Source: Cylindrodendrum hubeiense (taxonomy: Eukaryota; Ascomycota; Sordariomycetes; Hypocreales; Nectriaceae). From it: a DNA stretch of 64,000 nt. The stretch's first letter is position 1. Every line of letters starts with the position of its first letter. The position numbers and the translations under genes were made by a program. Below are positions 30,941-41,635 of this stretch, in pieces. The stretch spans positions 288,007 through 352,006 of the forward strand of contig JAANBB010000014.1 of NCBI GenBank assembly GCA_014621425.1, written 5' to 3'. Under the pieces are notes generated by a model. It searched no databases, had not been told where the DNA came from, and was given only the letters and a program-made list of their open reading frames with translations.

Positions 30941-33645
30941 ATGGCCAGAAGCAATGCAAACCACCGCGAACCTGGGGTGATTGGCAGTAAGAGGAATGTC
31001 TGGAGGAGGTTCTGGTGGAGCAACTTTTTCGGATTCTCAGGACGCCGATTACGCTCAAAGCGACATTCAGATTTGCCACCTCATAAATCGATGAGCACGA
31101 CGCCCGAGATAACCCCCGATGAAGATGCGCCGCTTCCGATCGCGGACCAGTTTTCCAATTCCACATATCCCAAGCCCCAAGATGCCTCCCTCAATGGCAT
31201 CCAGCAAGACCCGAATGCTGCGCCGGCTCGTGTACTACAGGGCCAAGGCCCAGACCCTACCCCCGAACAATCTCCTTCTGGTTTACATGCGCCGTTGCCT
31301 TCGCCACCAAAGTCGGCGTACCAACACCAATACCAATCCGATAGCGCCATTTTCAAGGGCGCAGAGGGCGGCGATGAAGACTTGATTTCACCTTCAGATG
31401 AGCCCAAGGACGTCAGGGCCGAAGTACCCGAGATGTCTGCCGTCTCTGAAGGACTCTCTCCAGTCGAAGCTCCAACAAACCCAATCATACAAAACAGCGC
31501 ACAAGGCAGAGCTCTAGATCCAGTAGAGCTCTCCTCTTCGCCTCCCCCGGGCTATACAAACGCCGTCCTAAGGACCAATGGTGTCCCACAACTAATTCCC
31601 GGACCACATCACTTCAACGGCCACACCGGCAACATGCAAAATGAGGCCAACGCGTCTTCGACAATGGCACTCCAAGGCGCCAGGGAAGCAGTGAGTCGGA
31701 AATCTGTGCCTAGTGGTCAAACTGCGCGCCCGGAGAGTCACGGTACCACTCAAGTCAATTCTGGGCCAGTGGATCGCGTGGGCGTTCATAATGGTGTTTC
31801 ACACAACGAGTCCGGTGGGAGTAGCGGGCAAAAGGAACCAGGAGCACGCCGAAGCTTCCCCTTGTCACCTTCAAAGCGTGGTTCGAAGGATGACAAACCA
31901 AAGCAGCTGCAAAAGCCAGATCCCCAGACCTCAAGCCTTGACGATGGTAGCTCCAGCGGCCAAAAACGCGTGGATTTGTTCCTGAGAAATCATAACGTTC
32001 CGAGAAATCCCCATCATGATTCAATTTCAACTCTTCTTGATTGGATGAAAGCCAAATTGAAGGAGAGCGAGAAAAAAGAGCAGGAATTTAACCGGCAAGC
32101 CACGTCACTAGGAGTTCACAGGAGGGATATCGCCAAGCTGAAAGCAGATCTATCGTCAATTCAAGTATCGGAGGAAAGTTTGACCAAAGCGCAGCAGAGG
32201 AAGCAGCAGGAGCTAGAAAATGCGAACAGAACAATTGGCAATCTCGGTGATGAGCTCCACAAGACGCGCCAGGCCGTCACAGCTGTCCAGGACATGTTCA
32301 AAGATGCCGCATTTGAGCGGGATCAAGCTCATAATAATTATAACCAACTTACCGAACAAATCAAAGAGATGGAAGAAGGATACAGGAACTCCCACAAAAA
32401 GGAGATGCTACGGGTTGGGGAAGAACACGCTGGCCAAATCAACGCCCTCGAATATCAGATGAAGCAAGAGAGAGATCAAGCTGAATCTAGGATGTTTACG
32501 ATGACTCAAGAACATGCTGGCCAAATCAACGCCCTCAAATATCAGATGAAGCAAGAGAGAGATCAAGCTGAATCTAGGATGTTTACAATGACTCAAGAAC
32601 ACCGAAAGGCGCTTGACAGAAAGGACGCTGAGATTATGGAAACGGATGCTCGCCACGAAATCTCGATGACGGAACTGCAGCAGAATCACGACGATGCTAT
32701 GGATTTGCAAAAGAGAGCTTTCCAGGATCTGAGGCGACACATGGCCAGCTACAACAACACGGGTGGCTATACAGCAATCTCAGACGATGAGTTCCGGGGT
32801 CACTTCCAGCTGCTCACGCGTCGCATAAACAACCTGATCAAATGGGTTTCGCGTCCGCAGACATATGCTTTAGATGAGTACCTCGATCCAAATGGCTTTC
32901 TAGCCAGGAATGCTCAACAAGGCGGTCGGAATTGGCCCAAGTTTGTGCGTAGCGTCTGTTGGCGATCCATTGTGCGCGGCTTCTATTGCCGTCAGCTCGG
33001 ATTTGGGGCATTCGGGAATGAGGGCGAGGGATTCGAGGAACTGGACCACCTGCGCCAGCTCTTTGCACTACCAAATCCCAAAGGTAAGCAACAATACAAA
33101 ATTGGTTGACTCTACGACTTAATGCTAATGCGAGTTACTGTACAGATCCCAGCGGCCTATGTGCTACCCTCCCCAACACTAAAGAGTTGAATACATGGCG
33201 GGCCAGCTTCTTCGATGCGCTTCTTAAGACGATCCGACACGGCACGATTGGGCAGACAGACAACAAGTACATCCGCCTCTTCCGCAAAAACATAGAGGCT
33301 GTCACAGGGGAACTTGTGTCTTCGCTTCAGCAAGTGGCACAGATTCGCCTCGATCCAGGTATATGGGATGAGGTTGCAGACTTCGTCGAGGGATTGGGCA
33401 TGCTGGCACTTGAGATGGGGTCACAGCGGGCACACGTTTACATTGAGACGTGTGAATACGGTGAGAACATTGCTGTGGGCGATCGATTCCGGGACGATGC
33501 GGATCTGGGCTTCGAGAGACTGACGGTGGATCTTATGACGCAGCCGTGTCTGAGGAGAGAGGGTGATGGACGGGAGGATTTGACGACCCAGAGGACTATT
33601 GTCAAGGGTGACTTTGTAGCGTTAAAACCGGGGGGTTTGGTTTGA
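30941..33645 (+). CDS. Coiled-coil protein with disordered N-terminus and conserved C-terminal domain
   Basis: Predicted 880 aa. Exons: 30941-33083 and 33146-33645. Residues 1-350 are disordered (Pro/Ser/Gln-rich). Residues about 365-600 form a long coiled coil, including two near-identical 29-residue units (separate entry). The C-terminal 280 residues (from about GGYTAISDDEFRGHFQLLTR) look globular and helical and cross the intron. I do not know a function; similar architecture is common among fungal proteins of unknown role. The start at 30941 follows a pyrimidine-rich leader; an in-frame ATG at 30887 would add 18 residues of unlikely composition. Confidence 0.75.
32423..32596 (+). repeat. 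87-bp tandem duplication inside the coiled coil
   Basis: Two adjacent 87-bp units (32423-32509 and 32510-32596) each encode 29 residues starting EHAGQINAL and ending MFTMTQ. They differ at only about three nucleotides (for example GAATAT versus AAATAT). This is a recent in-frame duplication. Twenty-nine residues is close to four heptads plus one, so it would shift the coiled-coil register slightly. Confidence 0.9.
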
Positions 33646-34679
33646 TTTCCAGTTTTAATTTCTCCCAACTCGGGACTTAATGGTACTCATTCCTGGTACT
33701 GTAATCCGTCTTTGCCTTGGTTAGCTGCCATAAAGTCATTGCCTCATCGCATCGCCGAGCAATTATTTTGCTCCTTCGCGGAGCCTCATGTCTTTGCCTG
33801 GATGTGCGGGGTCAGAGACATGCTACCAGGTGATCTAAGAGTGGGAAGCAGGCTTGGCGACTTTTCCTCCCGCTCTCGGCCTCACTTTTGTTATAGGATG
33901 CCTCAAGTGAGCCGTCAATTCCCTCCCGGCTTGGACGCAAGGCGTACACCGACTTAGCTAGTAGCTGCCGCCGGCGTGACGTAGGCAAAACAGCGGTGGC
34001 AAGCTATCACTTTGCATGTGTCGCCTGACCTTGGGCAATGGCGGACGCCGAGAATTGGTAAATCAGGCTGCGGGGGGTTCATACAGTTACCAGGCTTCTG
34101 CGGCCCCATGATGCGAATATCTCGCATCCATTTTCAGCCGATAGCCGCAAAAAAAGCGCCTTGCCGGCACACTAGCAAGTGAGACGGCGGCAAGCCTAGG
34201 GGGGTGGCGGCCGAGGCAGCCTATGACAGCCGGACTGGTATGATGTGTTGTACATTGCACTTTATAGAACTCTCTCCGTTGGTGCAGTTTGAAGCGGGGA
34301 GTTATCTTCCGGACTGTGACGTGTCACTTCGAATTCATGTATCTGGATGTACGTGGTGGAAGATACTTGCGGTGACTTTCGGGTCGTCTCAGACCGTGGA
34401 CGAAGCTAGCGATGCGATGTCGGCCGAGGTTGAGACAAACTACCGGCAGAGCCCCAAATTCTATGGCGGACAGGCAGACCGGCCAAGCAAAGATTCCAAG
34501 CAAACCAGGCTCTGGGCAAGGCACTATTATTGGATGTAGCAGAGCCGCTTCCCTGTCCATGGGAGCTGTGAGAATTTGCTTCAAACTGTTCCCGCACTGT
34601 CGTATTGCTTGCTTTCATCTTTCGAGCAGAAGGCACTCTCCCACTCTCCATTCCTCGTTGCATTATCTTCCCCTAAGCC
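33646..34679. other. Intergenic region, about 1 kb
   Basis: No supported gene. A 112-codon frame at 34204-34539 has no family motif and unconvincing composition. The right end should hold the promoter of the seven-helix membrane gene. Confidence 0.45.
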
Positions 34680-36104
34680 ATGGAGACCAAAACGCTGTGG
34701 CATTTACCCGCTACGGCTCTCCCTGAGCCGGCCAGCGTTGTTGGACCAACATTCGTAACAATCTGGCTGTTCTCTTCGGGCGCTCTCGCCTACGTCTTTT
34801 ACTACTTCCTGAACAAACCATCTCCAACATGGCCCGAGTTCAAGAGTATCGCCCTGGGCTCAGGTCTTCTTTCATTGTGAGGCCAATCCCCGGTTTCTGT
34901 TACGCGCTATACTTAGGGAACTAACGACACGACCACAGTTGGTATCTTGGTATCACCATCGACCGATGGATCCACTACGACACCCTCAAGGTGGCCTTCG
35001 GATACATCCTCTTCATTCCCGTCTGGGAGTTCTTCCACGTCCTCTCGACAATCTTCATACTCTGGGGCACTTACGCAATCGTGTGGAAAGAGCTTGATGG
35101 CCGTTTCACCGAGAAACAGCAGAAAATATGCTGGCTCGCGGCCAAGGTTGCCATCCTTGTGGTCTGCATGGTATCGCTGTTCTATACCATCTTATATCTG
35201 GCGCTCTCCATTATATGGATGGAGTTTGTCAGTCTAAATACCATTGCCGACGTCGCGACGAAGCGAACCCAGCTTGAGTTATCCATGGCAGCTCTCTTCT
35301 TCGGCTTCAGTCTTCTGACTGCAGGCACTGCCGCTGTCGCCATTATCTGGGGCTCGACGAAGATTGATGGCAAAGTTCGCAAGGTAAGCTTCTTGCTCTC
35401 GTACTGGAATAAGCTAACTAAACTCCCAGACCCGCGTCGTCCTTTTTCTTGCCACCATTCTACTACTAGCACGGTCCATCGCGCAGTTCGCTCTCGTCGC
35501 CCAAGCTTACGGAAAGAAATACACCCGCCAAGATCGTCTGCTGGCCAAAGACATCTCTTACGGACTTCTGAGCACCATGTACCTCTTAACAATGGCCTTT
35601 CACGCGTGGTCCATCTCTACCGGCTTCGACAAAGGCAGTAATGACGCCCGACTTGTCCAATCCGACATTCGAAAGCACATACTCACTAAGTTGCAAACCG
35701 ATACCAAGCATGGTAGGCAGCAGTCACTTCCATTTGAAGAGCTCCTCTTGAACGTTTCGGAGAGTTTGGATGCGATTCTCAGCCAAAGGCCTCAGTCCTC
35801 GTCTTCGACCTTGAATCTCGATCAGAAGCGCGAGGTCGCAATGGAATACATCCGGCATCTGCGCGATATCTACGGCGAACTCGACCCCAAAGACGGGAGG
35901 GACTTCAACTCACTCGGCTCCCGTAATAGTTCCGCGTTTTCTTCCATATTCGGGGGTAGATCAATGGCCGGGGGGCGTCGCACCGTGTCCAATCCTGAAG
36001 TTCGCTCGGCGATGACACCAGGCGGCGTGTCTCACGTCAGGTCACGAGAGATGCCCAATCGTTTCACACCAAGGATGTACCCACCTGTGCCCGAAGATAG
36101 ATAG
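34680..36104 (+). CDS. Seven-helix membrane protein of unknown function
   Basis: Predicted 438 aa. Exons: 34680-34876, 34939-35383 and 35430-36104, all in phase. About seven hydrophobic helices lie in the first 320 residues: VVGPTFVTIWLFSSGALAYV; the helix across intron 1; VAFGYILFIPVWEFFHVLST; a pair after KQQKICWLAA; LSMAALFFGFSLLTAGTAAV; and RVVLFLATILLLARSIAQFA with YGLLSTMYLLTMAF after it. A cytosolic C-terminal tail of about 120 residues is Ser/Arg/Pro-rich. The overall plan is that of a GPCR-like or other 7-TM protein, but I see no diagnostic motif. It stands alone, without functional partners next to it. Confidence 0.72.
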
Positions 36105-36336
36105 TCTAATCTGGATTAATGGATCTAATCGTAATTAGGTGTCTATGAGAGTCTATTCTGAAAACATTATGTTCTATGGGTAGGCAAGACGAGAAAACAA
36201 ATTGCAAGTATCCAATCATGCGTCTATTCAAGTAACAGTCTACCAATACCCCCAGAAATGTAAACATTACGGTCATATATCTCTTTTACTTCAAAAACTC
36301 AAACGTTGATTCCCTAATTCCTGTCCCCTGCTGTCC

Positions 36337-38469
36337 TCAATCCATCATCCTCCCTGTACTTGCCGTCGAATATGTGCTTGTGCTTGCCATCCTCCCAACA
36401 GTCATCTTCCGGGCTGAAATCTCATTGAACTTTTGCTGTGTAAACCCTAGTCCTCCTTCAGGATCGTAGTGTCTTGTACCATATAGCCATTGCAATTGAC
36501 GGATCCATTCCAGCCATGTCGTCGATGCCAGTGCCTCACCACAACGTTCGGCCAGGCCGGGCGGTCTGCAGCGCATCATCCGCATGAGGAGTCGTCGCCA
36601 GCACTCGGCGGGAGGCTGGACGTGATCCCCCTTTATCATGGATCGTGCGAGGTACGCGGCAAGATTGACGCAGGCCAAGTCCGTGTCAGCGCCGACCAGG
36701 TTGCGCATTTCGCGGACAAATATATCGTGTTCCTTCTGGGCCTGCTTAACGCATGCTTTCGCATCGAGTGGGTCGAATCCCCGCATCATATCTCGGAGAA
36801 ACAGGATTCGTAGGCTGTTGCGGTCGCGATCAAGCGGCACCGACCATATTGGGTCATCCACCGCGAGAGTGAAGGCCACAACACCCACTGCCGTTGAGGA
36901 TAATCCAATGGGACTGCTCGCGCATACTCGAGCTGCAATGGCATCTCGATATGCTTGGTGAATGTCAGCAGGTGCATTGGCCATCATGAGGAAGGTCGCA
37001 GAAATGGTTGCTTCGGCAGGAATATTCTGCAGCATCTCGATGTAATCTTCTTTCCAGTAGCTATGAAGCCAGGTGGCCGATGCGAGAGCCCTCCCTAAGC
37101 GGATAACATGTACTGCAAACCGCTCGCTGGGCTGCTGAGCCTCTAGCTTTCTACATAACTGTATCTGCGCCTCGCATAGGATTCGAGGCCCGCGATGTGC
37201 GATATCGACAGCATTGCCGAAGGCTCTCTGCAGCCGGGCTGTAGAATGGATCACGGACAACGCAGCAGATATCGCCTGCATCTTCTCAAAGAGGTTGCTC
37301 CCACCGATAACACGTAACAGGTGATTGAGGCTGCGAATGCGCGAGACTGGTGTCAGCTCCAGCGCTGCTTCGACTCGTTCGAGGGCTTGCCAATTGATCG
37401 TCCTGGGCTCAACACAAACGGTCACGAACAATTCGATAGATTCAGCACCCCTCTGGACTGCAGAATCAAACACTGATAATAGATGGTCGAGAATAAACCG
37501 GCCGTCGCTTGAAGGGAGACGGTAGACCTCTGGACCGAAGATGCCTGGGCTGGATTTCCGAAGGGTCTGGAGCTGGTTACCCGTAATGTCCGGTCCCTCG
37601 AGGTCGAAGATACATGCCAAAATATCTCGGTATGGATCAATGATGGACTCCTCCCACTGACGAATTCTGTCGCGATCTGGGGCCCATGACGCCCACAGGG
37701 GAACGTTGAGGAAAATTTCTTCGACTAATCGCCCAGGTATTTCTAGACCACAGAGTCTTCTCAATCCACCAACCAGTCGATAGGCCGAGAACCATTTTCG
37801 AGCCCTCCAAAGCTCTTTTAGTTCTTTGTCGAGATTTTGCTTATAGTTGACATACTGCAATGTCTTGCGGACAAATGTGACTGGGAAAAAGTCCTCACAC
37901 GACCTTTCCCCAACCGCCTTGAGAAGCCGCAGGACCGGGGGGAAATGCTCCCAGGCCCGATAGGCTTTCACTACTTCAAATAGCTCTCTCACTGCAGCGA
38001 TGGTATCGTCGTGAAATAATTCCGGTCGTACCTTGTATGCTAGCATCAGACACTGCAAGTAGGCTCGGACTCGGCGGAGGAAGAATGTGTCAGACACCTC
38101 GCTTCTCCGTCGCAAACTGACGAGCTGTTCGTAAGCTCTCTCCGGGGTAAATGCATGTAGACAAGCCAAAATACCCGATTCCTCGGTAAATACCTCATCC
38201 CTGAGCCTCTCCAACTCGAGGGTGAGAAGCTGCTCGCATTCATCTGACTGGGGCTGGATGCCGCGTGTGAGCAGACCGGTAGACCTATACGACGTCCGCA
38301 GTAGTTTGTCGGTCAAGGACTGTACTTCCTGTAGTGGAAACAAATCGTATCGCTCATTTTTGAGGTTTGAGATTGCAGTCGTCCTGCGGAGTTGTTCCTG
38401 CCAGGTCCCCCTGAGCGCCATGGGTGGCAGCGACCAAGGCGAGTTGGGTGAGGACGACATGCATAGCAA
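36337..38469 (-). CDS. Large helical protein of unknown function
   Basis: Single-exon frame of 710 residues on the minus strand, with no transmembrane segment or signal peptide. It is Leu/Arg/Glu-rich throughout and looks like an all-helical repeat or scaffold protein. I recognise no catalytic motif. The length without a stop, even composition and absence of low complexity support a real gene. The start may be at 38469 or at the third in-frame Met (38460). Several plus-strand frames that overlap it are antisense shadows. Confidence 0.7.
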   Translation of the reverse strand: MLCMSSSPNSPWSLPPMALRGTWQEQLRRTTAISNLKNERYDLFPLQEVQSLTDKLLRTSYRSTGLLTRGIQPQSDECEQLLTLELERLRDEVFTEESGILACLHAFTPERAYEQLVSLRRRSEVSDTFFLRRVRAYLQCLMLAYKVRPELFHDDTIAAVRELFEVVKAYRAWEHFPPVLRLLKAVGERSCEDFFPVTFVRKTLQYVNYKQNLDKELKELWRARKWFSAYRLVGGLRRLCGLEIPGRLVEEIFLNVPLWASWAPDRDRIRQWEESIIDPYRDILACIFDLEGPDITGNQLQTLRKSSPGIFGPEVYRLPSSDGRFILDHLLSVFDSAVQRGAESIELFVTVCVEPRTINWQALERVEAALELTPVSRIRSLNHLLRVIGGSNLFEKMQAISAALSVIHSTARLQRAFGNAVDIAHRGPRILCEAQIQLCRKLEAQQPSERFAVHVIRLGRALASATWLHSYWKEDYIEMLQNIPAEATISATFLMMANAPADIHQAYRDAIAARVCASSPIGLSSTAVGVVAFTLAVDDPIWSVPLDRDRNSLRILFLRDMMRGFDPLDAKACVKQAQKEHDIFVREMRNLVGADTDLACVNLAAYLARSMIKGDHVQPPAECWRRLLMRMMRCRPPGLAERCGEALASTTWLEWIRQLQWLYGTRHYDPEGGLGFTQQKFNEISARKMTVGRMASTSTYSTASTGRMMD

Positions 38470-39322
38470 AAGTGCTCGGGTGGAAGAGATAGATACAACG
38501 GAATTGGTGGGAGACGAACTACCATTTTCGTCTGCGTCTCGGCCTCAAGTTATTTTGTACAGCCGGTACCAGGGTTGCCTCTTGTGCCGCCTTGGTCTCA
38601 GCCGCCAGCCGTTCCGCGACAGTCACCGGCGGGAGCCATTCCCTCCCACGATGGGGTGGACTCCGACGCCCCGCACAATGCCAAGTACCTTTATGTCACT
38701 GAGCACGGGAAGTAGAGGTGTGTGGTAGCGGCTGAGTGAATCAGGCTCATGCAGTGCAATAGCGCCAAAATGTGCAGCAAGTGGCGCATCGTATGCGATG
38801 AGGCGTTTTGGGGGCGACACGGGATGTTTTGGGGCTCCATCAGGCTTCAGCAAGGCAGACAATGCGCACGAGGCGGACAAGGCAACCAGGAGCCATCCTC
38901 TCGAGGAATTTGTCTAATTTTCTATCACGCTCATAGTTTGGAACAGGGATTTGGCGTCTGCAGTTTAATCTCGTTTGGAAAGTTAACAACATAACTGTAC
39001 TCAAGGGTTTGTATTTGGCGACTTATCGAATAACCAATGGCAATTAGAATATTAAACACATGTAGTATCTTTACTTGACAAGGTGTCTTTAGATTACGTC
39101 TCTTGTGCGTCTGATCTACAACCAAGTTATGGTGGTGGGCATCTTGCTGGAAAAGGTTTGCTTCGGCACCCACAAGGGGAATACCAAAGCATCGATATAA
39201 CTCTTAATTTCTAAGCTCATGAAGTGAAGTAACAAGATCATCATGATCCGAATGTCCGTGAACAGATGCGCATTGTGATTATAAAATGATGCGCCACTAT
39301 TACCTGGAGGACCTTAGACTAT
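38470..39322. other. Intergenic region
   Basis: This lies between the start of the helical protein and the end of the first amino-acid permease. It becomes AT-rich after about 38930. I see no gene in it. Confidence 0.45.
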
Positions 39323-41635
39323 CTATACAGCTTTCTCAGATCCGCTTATCTCCTCAGAGGGATCTCCCTTTTCTTGAAACTGAGTCGTGGTGATGCCGGT
39401 TTCGCGCAACCGACCGGTAGCATCGTGATTCGCATCCCACTCATCCAGCTGCTCGACGGGAACTCTGCTGATCTGATGGGTTTGTACGCCATCATCAAGA
39501 CTAAGTACCTCCTGGCGCAGCCGATAGCCTCTCCACCTCGGCAAAAGGTAAACCCATGTCCAGTAATAAAGCCCGCATGCAAGAAGGCTATAAGAGGTTT
39601 AGAATTAGTGCCTCATCGGTGAAACATATACGTAAGGATTACTCACATTCCAATGCCAGTCACCACGTACGTAGCGTACCAGAAGCTCACGTCTCCGGCG
39701 TACATGCCGCCCGCTGGAGGGTACCATGGCATGACGATGAGAAAGAGTTGAACCAAGATATTGAAGATGATGACAATGTGGCTTGCTTTGAATGAGGTTT
39801 CCGGAAGGTTCGCTCTCTTGCGGCGCCATCGCACGACGTAGAGACCAATAGCCATGGCAAAATTAAAGACGGCGCTGGGGAGAACTGAGAGATCGCTAAC
39901 TGTAAGGGAGTCAGTATTCTATTCGGTTAACACCCAATCGTCACTAATCCATGTCAGCGCTTACCAAAGTTGAAGGCATCACCCGTGGGAAGGGCGAGGA
40001 TCATCAATGCAGTCAGAAACCACTGAATAAAGTAAGGTCCAAGTGGGGTGCCGAATGGCTTAGTCGATACCCAGAAATTGGTCCATGGAAGCACGCCCTG
40101 TCTGAAATTCGATGTTAGCTCGTGCACCTCAACTTATAATTCAGGTTGATTGCCTACCTCCCGCACTCTCGAATCATCCGCGACGCTGCAATGAGGACCG
40201 CCATAATGTTTCCAAACGCACTCAAAGCAATGAGGAAGTTGATTCCGCGAACGGCAGTGGTATTTCCGAAAACCCTGGTGAAAAACAGACTTGCCACAGT
40301 CAGGCCCGAGTTTTGCAGTTCATCTTTGGTAACTGTGACAGGTCTCTTAGCAAAACATCACCCGAAGACAAAGCGGCGTTAAATTATATGCTTACCAGCA
40401 GAAAGCCAAGCTACATTCGCAAACATATAAAGAACGTAAACAATCGTAAGGGCGCTAGTGGCATGTATCTTGAGTGTTCTAACAGGGTTCTGTTCGAAAG
40501 GTTATTACTCGTCCAGGATTCAACGTCAAAGTGGGCCTGGCTAGGCAAAGCAACATACCTTGACTTCATTAACAAGGTTGAAGGCACCATTGTACCCTCC
40601 GTAGGAAAAGATGATTCGATACAGCGCATTTGTGAGGCCATACCCAGTGGCTGAGCTGGCGCCCTCGAACGCATTCCGAAAGTTGGCCTTGGGATCCTCG
40701 ACAGATGTATGCCCTCCCAAAACGGCAAACCCAGTGAAAACGACAAAAAGAATCGTCAACACCTTGACTACGCCGACGGCATTGGAAAACCAATAGGCGT
40801 ATTTCGTATTGAATACCAAACCTTGACCATGTTAGTTTCAATTATCAGCCGCAGGGTTTGACAGGGTGGTTACATAAGACCGCGACAGTATAGCCAGCCA
40901 AAGCTACGCCTTTGATTTGCCAGTCGGTACCAGTTTTGCCAGATATTTCGAATAAATAGTTTGCGAGGACTGCCACCCAAAATAAGTCTTGCGTTTTTAT
41001 TTCACATTAATATCAAGTGCACTTACCGACGGCGTTGCTGCTACCAAATGACAGAATGACGTTCTGGACAGCAAAGGTTGTGGGAAAGAACCAGGTAGGG
41101 CGCGGAAAGGCTTGCTCGAGAAACACCACTTCTGATCCCGATCGACTGGGGAAATATGCTGTAAACTCGAGATACACGGCACCCGATGCAAGACACAGCT
41201 GTAGCAGAACAATATTAGCCTCCGTTTGTCTCTACTGTGAGATAAATGTCATGTTGCATACCAGATATCCAAGGGTCCAGTAGATTAAGCTGAGGCCGAC
41301 AGACCCAGTACCAGATAGGATAGCGGATGCTTGAAAGCATTAGAAATGTTTCCTCAACAAGCGGTCATGGATCAGCACTTACGGGTAGAGTATATACCAG
41401 TTCCAATCATGTAGGTGACGTTCAAGAGTACAATGGTAACCGGTCCAACAGAGTAGCCTAGAGGCGAATCATTCTCAACGGGAGCTCCGCTTGCTTCCTG
41501 ATATGTCAGAGGGGCATCGTTGCCACCTCTCTCTCCGACATACTTGAGACTTCCGTCGGAGTACTCGCCCGGATCAATCTCTGCAATAGTAACCGCAGCG
41601 GCGCGGCTACTAAACGGCTTTCTCCAAGACGCCAT
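39323..41635 (-). CDS. Amino-acid permease, APC superfamily (paralogue 1)
   Basis: Predicted 591-aa amino-acid transporter of the LAT/methionine-permease type (MUP-like). Ten exons: 41635-41383, 41329-41262, 41198-41027, 40969-40874, 40821-40559, 40489-40396, 40332-40158, 40101-39965, 39899-39647, 39587-39323. Landmarks: cytosolic tail, then SPLGYSVGPVTIVLLNVTYM and GTGIYST (helix 1 unwound motif G-S/T-G-I). After that come the RTLK amphipathic turn, FGTPLGPYFIQWFLTALMIL and the late-helix motif MPWYPPAGGMYAGDVSFW. Exon lengths 1-6 and 9 are identical to those of the plus-strand paralogue at 61.2 kb; this copy has one extra intron (40102-40157). Substrate is probably a neutral or sulphur amino acid, by family only. 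Confidence 0.9.

Noticed and set aside
34204..34539. 111-codon plus-strand frame before the seven-helix gene
   Set aside because: Looks random in composition; no splice or motif support.
38222..38728. 168-codon plus-strand frame at the start of the 710-aa gene
   Set aside because: It mostly overlaps the 5' part of the better-supported minus-strand gene and is its antisense shadow.
40112..40654. 180-codon plus-strand frame inside permease paralogue 1
   Set aside because: Antisense to three well-defined exons of the permease; no independent support.
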